The notes beneath the pieces were generated by a model. The model saw only the letters and a program-made list of their open reading frames with translations. It had not been told where the DNA came from and searched no databases. Source: Hygrocybe punicea (taxonomy: Eukaryota; Basidiomycota; Agaricomycetes; Agaricales; Hygrophoraceae). From it: a stretch of DNA of 64,000 nt. The position numbers were made by a program, and so were the translations under genes. The stretch spans positions 4,588,001 through 4,652,000 of the forward strand of contig OY744462.1 of NCBI GenBank assembly GCA_963556145.1. The letters run 5' to 3'. Below, piece by piece: positions 56,117-64,000 of this stretch (the first letter of the stretch is position 1; each line of letters starts with the position of its first letter).

Positions 56117-57286
56117 ATGGCAAAGGGCCACATGATACTGGCCCACATCCATTGGATCGTAATCTGGCTCACATCGTTGCTTCCCAAAGAAGATGTAGCC
56201 ATTTACACAGGCGTGTTGCTCCGGTCAGTCGAACGCATTCTCAAATACTTTGAAATGCACAAATGTGTTCAAGTTTGAGACCCTGCAGAGAAGAGGGCAA
56301 GAAGGGTCTTACGGGACCTAGACGTGGAGGTAAGTATGCTTCTATTAGAACACATTTGTAAACTCATTCATTTGCTCAGTATTTACTCGGAACAATCAAC
56401 CAAACCCCAGATATGTACCTTGACGAGCTGCAAGAGATGCTCGCAGTCTCATGTGGTGTCAATGTCTCTCGGGCGACTGTCTGGAGAATGCTTCAAAGGG
56501 CTGGATACACCATGAAGAAGGTATAATCCAACGTTGATCATTCGCTAAGGCGCTGATGTGTTACTAGATGACATGTATTGCAGCTGAACGCTCCGCTGAG
56601 AAAAGGTTCGAGTATATTACACGAATTAGTTGGTATCAAGCTCGACAACTCGTCTTTGTCAATGAAAGTTCGGTTGATCGCTGCACAACATATTGGGATC
56701 GAGCATGGTCTATCTATGGGATGAAAGCGCAGCGCAAGGCCTTCTTTGTACGCGGAAGGTGGTGAGAATTTGTGCCTCATTTTCTGAGTGAGCTAATTGA
56801 ACTTTTCTAGCTTTTCTGTTCTTCCTGCTATCTTTTTGACCAATGGAGTCCTGCATTGTGATGTGCTTGAGGGAAATTTCACGAGTGAAACCTTTCAACA
56901 ATTTATTGAGTCACTCTTGGATCAAATGCAACAATATCCAGCAGATAATTTGGTCATTGTCATGGACAACTGTCGCATACACAGGACTCTGGCCATCCGA
57001 GAAAGGATTGAGGCTAGGTAAGATATTATGGGAACTTGTGCATATGATCTGATGTTCCTGTAGGGGAATGCAAATTGAATATCTCCCACCATACTCCCCT
57101 GATCTCAACCCCATTGAACTTGCATTCTCCTTCATGAAATATAAATTGTATCGTAATGGGGAGTATATTCGTTTGGCGATGACCACAATGAGTGATTTGG
57201 ACATTTTTGTAACTCTTCTCAAGGCTGTTTACATGGTTTCACCTGAACACTGTTTCGGCTGGTACCGAGGTTGTGGTTATATTTGA
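56117..57286 (+). pseudogene. Tc1-type (DDE_3) transposase
   Basis: Five exons: from MAKGHMILAHIHWIVI (56117), then YLDELQEMLAVSCGVNVSRATVWRMLQ (a second helix-turn-helix), ISWYQARQLVFVNESSVDRC, FLTNGVLHCDVLEGNF, VIVMDNCRIHR and YLPPYSPDLNPIELAFSFMK, stop at 57286. The catalytic triad is readable except that the first Asp position reads VNESSVD. The second (VMDNCRIH) and the Glu (NPIELAF) are present. Introns are 43-60 nt with GTAAGT, GTATAA, GTGGTG and GTAAGA donors. An in-frame TGA at 56276 breaks exon 1. Terminal repeats were not found. The hAT element is inserted 18 bp upstream of the duplication-to-ATG stretch. Confidence 0.8.
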
Positions 57287-58791
57287 TTTTCACACTGTTT
57301 CCCCTGTAACTGTATTGTTTGTCTCATCAATTGATCAATGTTCTTGAGTGGCTCTCAGTTGCATCCTTACTGGCTCAATGCCATGAGAAATTGAAATGAC
57401 AAGCCTTGAGATAGTGTTCCACATTGGTTCAATGTCATCAATATATATATTGTGTTGCTCTTTGTGACTGTCCAATCTCATCTGAAGAGCAGTGGAATTA
57501 GCTCTCTCTTTGTATTGTTGCAACATTGCTCAAAGCCCTTCATATTTTATCACAGTCCTGTTTGTCTGTAAGTTAAAGAATCATGACATTTTTATCCTTC
57601 TTGCCTACATATTAGATGGCAAACCACTCAATCAACCATCAACAATAGCATCACAGGTATCCATGCCCTCATGCTGTAAATGGACAATTACCTCTAAGAA
57701 TTTGAAAGACAGCTGTACTAGATACAAGTGGGCTTTGAGATGAATGTGGCCTTGTCCTTATTCAGATATAAATGAGGCTTATGAAACACATGTGTGGAAG
57801 GGTTTCTATGGTATGTAGCACTAGGATTACAAATACACAGCAAAACATATATGGTAATCCAACATATGCAGATACATGTCCTTGTGAAATGCAACATAAT
57901 GCAGTGCAGGGCAGGACAGGAACAGAGAGAAAGACAGAGACAGGAAGAAAGAAAAGAAAAGATAAATCATTACACAGTTCCGGTGCACAATGGAAGGAGT
58001 CCTAATGATTGAAAAGGAAACGATGATGAGGAATTGGATACAGACCTTAGTTCCAGGGCAGGAATTGCTAGTATGTACACATATGGGCAGTGGGCCTGGT
58101 TGCATATGGCTGGACATGGTGTGAAACACAGAATTTCTCAGACCCAAGGAGCATCACATGGTTGGTGGGGGCATAAGGTGTTCCATAGGGGTACACGGCA
58201 GCCTTCTTCCTGATAGGTGGTGTTGATGGGAGTGCACAGGCTAAACCCATTGCACGGTGGGTGTTTTCCTTCTGCTTTGTGGCTCCGTTTGTCTGTGTTT
58301 CATGAGTGACGTGTGAGTGGCATTGTTGTTGGTTGCGGATGCTGGGGCCGTTTTGGGGCTTTTCCGGGCACGGATTTTTGACCGGAATTGATGGGGCGTG
58401 GGTTTCCGAGCGTGTTGGGGGTCTATAAGCAAGTCTGGATGGTGGATGCGACAAGGTTCGAGTTCTTCGAGTCGACAAACAAGGGTGTATCGGATCGTGG
58501 CTGTGCAAGTTTCCTAAAGCGGAAGCCGTTGGGTCGGAACGGTACAAGGACGGATTCGAAGCTGTTACTGAAACGGAACAATTGCAGTCATAAAAGCAAA
58601 GAAGATAGTAATAGAATCAAACCCAAATGATTGTGTGATAGTTGACAATTGGATGTTGGAGCGTTGGGTGTCAAAAGTAAAGAAGTTGGGTAACGGGTGT
58701 CGGATGTGTAGAGTGCTGCGGCAAGGCTTGTTTCGAGATGACGAAAGGAAATGAGGGGCTATGGAATGAATGTTTCTTGACACTGAATTAT
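57287..58791. other. Transposon 3' flank and retroelement leader, no gene called
   Basis: 57287 to about 58000 is AT-rich with a purine-rich GAGAGAAAGACAGAGACAGGAAG run near 57924. From about 58060 the sequence becomes C/G-richer with short frames. The part nearest 58791 should be untranslated leader of the truncated gypsy element to the right, read on the minus strand. Confidence 0.4.
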
Positions 58792-58808
58792 CCTCACGGT
58801 GGGCTCCA
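58792..58808 (-). promoter_or_regulatory. Gypsy primer-binding site
   Basis: On the minus strand TGGAGCCCACCGTGAGG, 2 nt from the LTR end. Identical to the site at 20807-20823 except for one base, so both elements used the same tRNA. Confidence 0.75.
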
Positions 58809-58810
58809 GA

Positions 58811-59709
58811 TGTAGATGCGGGTTTGGGGTGGCTTCGGAACTATAAGGAGATCCTAACCAAGGGGTGTCAGCATAGAAGTGATGGTGGATAAGTCAGTGT
58901 TGGAAGTAGTAGTAAAATGAAATGGAAGTGGAAGTAAAATAAAGCCGCCGCATAAAACTGGACAAATAACAATAAATCTGGTGATGAACGGAGTGAAAGC
59001 AGATAAATAACGATGAACCCGATGATGCCGACGATGTCGGGTACGGCGGGTCAGGTCAGGTCGGGTCGGAAACAATGAACGAATATACAGGAACAATGAT
59101 AAAGACGACGAAGTGGACTATAAAAGCTAAGGGTCTACGTGGACAAGCATTTGAAGGGATTAAAAGGATTCTGACTATAGGGACACGGGGACTAAGGGTA
59201 TCTCTTTTTTTTTGTATGGTCGTCGGGGACTGTTTTTATAGTACATGTGTGTGTAGCTACTTTCGGACATGTCTACTTCAGCTGATAGAAACTACAAAGA
59301 AAAGATGGAATGGAGATGTGGAAAGGGGGGTTGCAATGCGACGAAGACAGGAAAATGGAGGGGAAAACGAATATGCAAGGAAAAGATCTAAAAAGTCCTA
59401 CATATCTCTGAAAGGACGAGGGGATGCATAAATAACGTAAGTCTGAAGTCAGGGATCAAGTCCGATGAGATCCATCTCCTATAATTAGAACTCCGGGGCT
59501 TCTGAGGCTGCCAGATTTGGTCTGAAAGCGGCTGTGACAAAGCAGCATGTGTCGGGTTACATCGGTCACATCGGGTCATGTCATGTCACATCACGTCGGG
59601 TTGTGTCGGGTTACGTCGGGTTCGAATGCAAGTTGAATAGAGGCATCGGGTTCGTCCAGATTCATGATATATCGAGGATACGGACTCAGAGGGATGTCGA
59701 CCCTCTACA
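58811..59709 (-). mobile_element. Gypsy 5' LTR (899 bp) of a truncated element
   Basis: On the minus strand it begins TGTAGAGGGTCGACATCC and ends CCGCATCTACA, followed by the primer-binding site. TATAAAAAC near 59230 on the same strand is a candidate promoter, and GTCGGGT/ACGTCGGGTT words repeat near 59570-59625. Internal gag-pol is missing, so only LTR plus leader survive. Confidence 0.75.
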
Positions 59710-60342
59710 GTGGTGACACATTGAAGTTCTCATTGGCAAGAATGAAGTGGCCATTTGCCCCAAAAGTAATGATAGGCTCATCAATGAAGCTTCATGATGT
59801 GAATCATGTGATCCCCACCTGGAGATTTGGTCCATGAAAGAGAAAAAGGCCATGTCAGTGTCTGCACACTGTTTGGACTTGAGCAGAATTGTTTTGCATT
59901 CACTGGAGAATATATCAGAGGGCAAGTCATCATTGTCATATGTCAGTGGTGTGGTTGTCATGGTATCATATCCTGTTGGAGGTTCTCAAAGATGGAGAGT
60001 ATTGCACAATGATGGTATTTGTCTGCTAATCCACTAGCCAGAAGTGTTGCATGAGGTGCAAGGCCTCATGCAACATTCATGTGGAGCATGGTTGAAGACA
60101 GGAGGTCAATAATATGTGGTTCCATCTGCAGGCTCTTCGTCAATATGGAAACTGCTACCAAGTCACTATCACTCTGACATCTGATGACAGTCCAAAGGGT
60201 GACATTTGATGCTGATGTGGAGGCCAATCATGATGATAATGGTGTTTGTCCAACCCAGAGCCCCAGTCGAGAGCATCACCCAGGGCCTGTTCACCTCATC
60301 CAAGTTCACAAGGAGGGAGATCAAACAGCTTTGCTAACACTC
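59710..60342. other. Unrecognised sequence, possible gene fragment
   Basis: A minus-strand frame (59961-59686) reads DLPSDIFSSECKTILLKSKQ and MAFFSFMDQISRWGSHDSH. It is not repetitive, but I cannot match it to a family. Pieces of the ~114-bp satellite appear near 60287-60342. Confidence 0.35.
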
Positions 60343-60350
60343 AGTTTGAA

Positions 60351-60816
60351 TAGTGAATAGCGTGGGTTTACCCACCATTACATGTTCTTTTTTCATGGGT
60401 TTTCATGGGTTTCTTGTTCCTGAAGCAAATATTGCAGATACAGAGTTAAAATCTGAGAAAGATTTGCAAAACTTGATCAGGACTTCAAAACATGTCAGCA
60501 ACACATTTCAAAAAAAGTGCCGAATGGCTTGTTATGACTGATTTTCCAGAGGGATAGAAGCATGGGTTTTCATGGGTCCAAGTTTTTTAACCCATGAAAA
60601 CCCATGCTTCTATCCCTCTAAAAAATCAGTCATAAAAAGCCCTTCAACTTTTTGTTTGAAATGTGTTGCTGATATGTGTTGAAGCCCTGATCAAGCTTAA
60701 AAAATCCTTCTCAGATTTCAACTCTGCATCTGCAATATTTGCTTCAAGAACAAGAAACCCATGAAAACCCATGAAAAAAGAACATGTAATGGTGGCTAAA
60801 CCCACGCTATTCACTA
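60351..60816. mobile_element. hAT-type foldback MITE (466 bp)
   Basis: Arms begin TAGTGAATAGCGTGGGTTTA and extend to the centre near 60584, so the whole element is a palindrome. The exact 8-bp duplication is AGTTTGAA (60343-60350 and 60817-60824). CATGGGTTTTCATGGG words occur in both arms. Confidence 0.9.
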
Positions 60817-60824
60817 AGTTTGAA

Positions 60825-60968
60825 TAACACTTGTCCTGCATGAATGGTGATGCAAGGATGAGGGAAGCTAAGAAGGTCCCATGAGGCACGAAAGAGGTGA
60901 GGGTAATGGAAAAGGTTTTGCTGACACTGGATTTGAATGGCACTTGTCCTGCATGAAGTGTGAAGCGT
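60825..60968 (-). repeat. ~114-bp satellite, inverted orientation
   Basis: Reverse complement of the unit at 63143-64000: read on the minus strand it gives CACTTGTCCTGCATG partners, GTGTCAGCAAAAC and CTCACCTCTTTCGTGCCTCA. It runs into the TRIM element at 60969. Units further left (60287-60342) are partial. Confidence 0.7.
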
Positions 60969-61126
60969 TGGAGTGGTACCGAGGTACCACTCCGGGGGCT
61001 CACGCAGGACTCGAGGGAAAGGTCAACTGGATAGGAAGGATGGGCTGACTACTACATCTGGAAGGCTACTGACTAGGTCAAACCGTGGGAACCTGATCAC
61101 GTGACTGACCAGGCACAACTACTACA
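60969..61126 (-). repeat. 3' LTR of the TRIM-like element
   Basis: 158-bp direct repeat of 62981-63138. The start TGGAGTGGTACCGAGGTACCAC is itself partly palindromic. Confidence 0.9.
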
Positions 61127-61859
61127 AGTGCCCCTCCTCCTCATGGTGATGTCCTCGTCACCATACCGCTACTAAAAGAAAACAAAAAGCAAAACAAAAC
61201 TGACCAAGAAAAAAACTCTCCAGTCACGACTCCCAGTCCCTCACGATGCCCCAGGCCTTATACGTGAGGCGGGACCGTATCGTCCTCCAAGATCGTTGGG
61301 GGTGGTAGATGACCAAACTGTAACTCTGCTCTGCTCCTCCATCCTCGAATGCCTCTGGGACTCACATCGCAGGGTAGGATAAAAACGTTCAAAACCATAA
61401 GTTCTTGTAGCCCAGGGTGTGAGTTCTTGTGATCCGAAAATAGACTGGGTGGTTTGTGCGAAAGTAAATAGGTACGGTGCTGTCGAGCAGTGATGGTTCG
61501 TAGATAGGTCGAATATCCAATAAATGTCGAGGGTGGGGAAAGGGGATGGGACGGGACAAGGTACGGTGTAAACGGGGGAAAGGGAAAATGTACGGGTGCA
61601 TTGGGCCATGCGGTGGCATCGGGGATTCTCGATACGAGGGGACTAGCGCTGGGGTGCTAAGTGGTCGCGGCAGTGACTCGTTTGGGTCCCTACGGGTCGG
61701 GGAAGTCGCCAGGGTCGAGACGAGGTCGCGGGGAGCTGAACGAGGGCTCGAGGAGCCGGGTATGGTGCAAGAATCCGGCCGAGAGATGGTGACGTGGCGG
61801 AACGCGGTGGGGGTCTGGGAACGGTGGGCACGGTGGTATTGGATCGAGGTGGGGTGCTC

Positions 61860-62480
61860 CGGGATGGTGAACGGGTGGGCCGCGAGCTTCGTGAGTCGGT
61901 CCGGGGCTGGGTGTGTTGGCAGAATGGGGCCGTGCGATGGTGACGTGGCGCGTGGCCCGGGTGTCTGAAAACAACGGCAGGGGCTCGTTTGGCGCAATGG
62001 AGGTGAACGGGGTGTCCTGGCCGGTGGAACGAGGGCACGGGTGGTCGAATGGGTCCGTGTGGGGCTGGGGTACACAAAAGAATGGGGGTCCAACGGGTGG
62101 GCGCGACGGATCCGTGGTGCGACCAAAAACGGCGGTGGGGCTCGTTCGGGGCGTTAACGAGACGCAGGGTGTTCTGGGGTGGGCCGCGAGTTTGGTCAGT
62201 TGGTCTGGGCCGGTTGTGCTGGCAGAACGGGGCCGCACGATGGTGACGTGGCGCGTGGCTTGGGTGTCCGAGAACGACGGTGGGGGCTCGTCTGGGGCCA
62301 ACGGGGGGCAACGGGGGGCCCTGGTGGATGGAACGAGGGCACGGGGGATTGAACAAACGTGGGTTGGGAATGGGACATACGAAAAGTGGGGGTTGAAGGT
62401 GATGACGTGGCAGGGGCTTGGGTATCCAAAATGGATGGCAACGGGGGGTTCTTTTGAGCAGAACGTGGGCACCGGGTCGT
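61860..62480. repeat. Two ~310-bp degenerate tandem units
   Basis: GTGGGCCGCGAG recurs about 310 bp apart (near 61874 and 62181), each followed by GGCCG...GCGATGGTGACGTGGCGCGTGGC and CGAGGGCACGGG. A further partial unit precedes. Long open frames on both strands (for example 61913-62665) come from this G/C-rich repetition. Confidence 0.7.
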
Positions 62481-62980
62481 CGAGCGTGAACGCGGGGGCC
62501 TGGATGGATACGAGTGGGCCGGGGAACGCTAAAATATGGGGGGGTCGAAAGGTGGTGACGCGGCTGTACGCGGGTGGCCGTTGGGCATCAAAAATGGACG
62601 TCGATGGTGTTCCTGGGATGACGTGGGGCAGAACGGGGGCCGTAAGACGTCGAAGGAAAGCTTGAGAGGCCGTCCTTGGTCTGAGAAGAGGAAACGGGGC
62701 GCGAACGCGGGTGGCGTGGCCTGGGGCTTTTGGGTGCTCAAAAAGGGTTGAGTCCGTGTTTCTGGGTCAACGATGGTCGACGTGGGGCCCTGGTGGACTG
62801 AGCGAGGGTGCCGGGGGGTAACGCAACTGAGGTACGGCCGTGAATGAAGGGAAAATGCGCCATCGCGCAGCAGGGGTGGTGAGGCCGAAAAAAGGTCGTC
62901 TCGCGAGAAAAAAAACGTCAGGAGTGAGAAACCGAGAGAAAAAGAGGTGCATGGGTCGAAAAACACTCTCATCACCACGT

Positions 62981-63138
62981 TGGAGTGGTACCGAGGTACC
63001 ACTCCGGGGGCTCACGCAGGACTCGAGGGAAAGGTCGACTGGATAGGAAGGATGGGCTGACTACTACATCTGGAAGGCTACTGACTAGGTCAAACCGTGG
63101 GAACGTGATCACGTGACTGACCAGGCACAACTACTACA
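62981..63138 (-). repeat. 5' LTR of the TRIM-like element
   Basis: Direct repeat of 60969-61126. Followed on the right by the GCGT duplication and then satellite. Confidence 0.9.
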
Positions 63139-63142
63139 GCGT

Positions 63143-64000
63143 CAGCAAAACTCTTTCTATTACTCTCACATATTTTGTACCTCACTGGACCTGCTTGACT
63201 TTGCTCGTCATTGCATCAACAGTCATGCAGGAGAAGTGCTATTCAAATCCAGTGTTGGCAAAACTCTTTCCATCACCTTCACCTCTTTTATGCCTCACTG
63301 GACCTGCTTAGCTTTGCTCATCATTGCATCAATGGTCACACAGGACAAGTGCAATTCAACTGGTGTATCAGCTGAACTCCCTCAATTAGCCTCACCACTT
63401 GTGTGTCTCACTAGACCTTCTTAGCTTCCCTCATCCTTGCAGTACAATTCACACAGGACAAGTGCTATTCAAATCCGGTGTTGGCAAAACTCTTTCCATT
63501 GCCCTCACCTCTTTTATGCTGCACTGGACCTGCTTAGCTTTGCTCATCATTGCATCAACAGTCACGCAGGACAAGTGCTATTCAACTCATGTATCAGCTG
63601 AACTCCCTCAATTACCCTCACCTCTGTTGTGCCTCACTAGACCTGCTTAGCTTCCCTCATCCTTGCATCACAATTGATGCAGGAGAAGTGCTATTCAAAT
63701 CCAGTGTTGGCAAAACTCTTTCCATCACCTTCACCTCTTTTGTGCCTCACTGGACCTTCTTAGCTTCCCTTATCCTTGCACTACAATTGATGCAGGACAA
63801 GTGCTATTCAAATCAAGTGTCGGCAAAACACTTTCAATTACCCTCACCTCTTTTGTGCCTCACTGGACCTGCTTAGCTTCCCTCATCCTTGCATCACAAT
63901 TCACGCAGGACCAGTGCCATTCAAATCAAGTGTTGACAAAACTCTTTTCATTGCCCTCACCTCTCTTGTGCCTCACTGGACCTTCTTAGCTTCCCTCATC
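63143..64000 (+). repeat. ~114-bp satellite array, runs off the window
   Basis: About eight units of (TG)TTGGCAAAACTCTTTCCAT...CTCACCTCTTTTGTGCCTCACTGGACC...TTGCATCA...CAGGACAAGTGCTATTCAA. Two subtypes alternate at first (GTTGGCAAAACTC and GTATCAGCTGAACTCC), suggesting a higher-order unit. Frames read through it (63113-63989) but are repeat artefacts. Confidence 0.85.

Larger units (their letters stand above)
60969..63138 (-). mobile_element. TRIM/LARD-like non-autonomous LTR element (2170 bp)
   Basis: Direct 158-bp LTRs (60969-61126 and 62981-63138) differ at two sites or so. Flanking 4-bp duplication GCGT (60965-60968 and 63139-63142). On the minus strand the LTR reads TGTAGTAGTTGTGCC...CCACTCCA. 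A TGGTGATGAGAG motif 3 nt from the right LTR could be the primer-binding site, and GAGGAGGAGGGG near the left LTR the polypurine tract. The G-rich interior holds degenerate ~310-bp repeats and no recognisable gag or pol. Confidence 0.85.

Noticed and set aside
58792..58808. tRNA 3' end-like CCTCACGGTGGGCTCCA as a tRNA gene
   Set aside because: No cloverleaf upstream. Position next to an LTR marks it as a primer-binding site complement.
61389..62665. 245- to 260-codon frames on both strands
   Set aside because: G/C-rich tandem repeats of the TRIM interior with few stop codons. No recognisable gag or pol.
63113..63989. Serial frames in the right-hand satellite
   Set aside because: Each is the same ~114-bp unit translated. 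Repeat artefacts.

Overview
The window is nuclear DNA from a filamentous basidiomycete, most likely an Agaricomycete. Introns are short (about 45-60 nt, GTRNGT donors, CTNAC-type branch sites), housekeeping genes are intron-dense, and the retroelements are of Ty3/gypsy, Ty1/copia, LINE, Tc1/pogo and hAT types. I cannot name the species.

Layout. (1) 1-25.8 kb is a transposable-element island. It holds a decayed coiled-coil/zinc-cluster gene beside an LTR, a 661-bp inverted repeat around a 100-N assembly gap, copia gag and LINE fragments, three non-autonomous hAT elements, and a full-length decayed Ty3/gypsy element (11772-21660, minus strand). The gypsy element carries a solo LTR, an 851-bp foldback and an antisense intron-containing gene. 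(2) 25.85-49.0 kb is a compact, apparently intact gene island of twelve genes: UTP21, a Tim17-like membrane protein, a WDR53-like WD40 protein, a FluG-type glutamine-synthetase-like protein, a DUF3074 (START-like) protein, mitochondrial bL27, SKP1, the mRNA guanylyltransferase CEG1, a hypothetical protein, guanine deaminase, ATG15 and phosphopantetheine adenylyltransferase, plus a multi-TM hypothetical protein. Neighbours are often divergent with about 50-200 bp between start codons, or convergent with 65-220 bp between stops. (3) 49.1-64 kb is a second TE island: a complete 5.08-kb TA-flanked pogo/Tc1-type element with nested MITEs, a hAT element full of CAG/CAA-type repeats, a Tc1-type transposase, a gypsy LTR with primer-binding site, a hAT foldback MITE, a TRIM-like element with internal ~310-bp repeats, and a ~114-bp satellite running off the right end.

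Genes in the middle island serve basic functions (ribosome biogenesis, mitochondrial translation, capping, ubiquitin ligation, CoA synthesis, purine salvage, autophagy). I see no sign of a joint pathway or secondary-metabolite cluster.

Most notable: every premature stop I traced in the TE genes (20 of 20) is TGA, as expected from CGA-to-TGA decay at methylated CpG. Also notable is a repeatedly LTR-adjacent coiled-coil/zinc-cluster gene family, which lies antisense to pol, beside the polypurine tract, in the one complete gypsy element.
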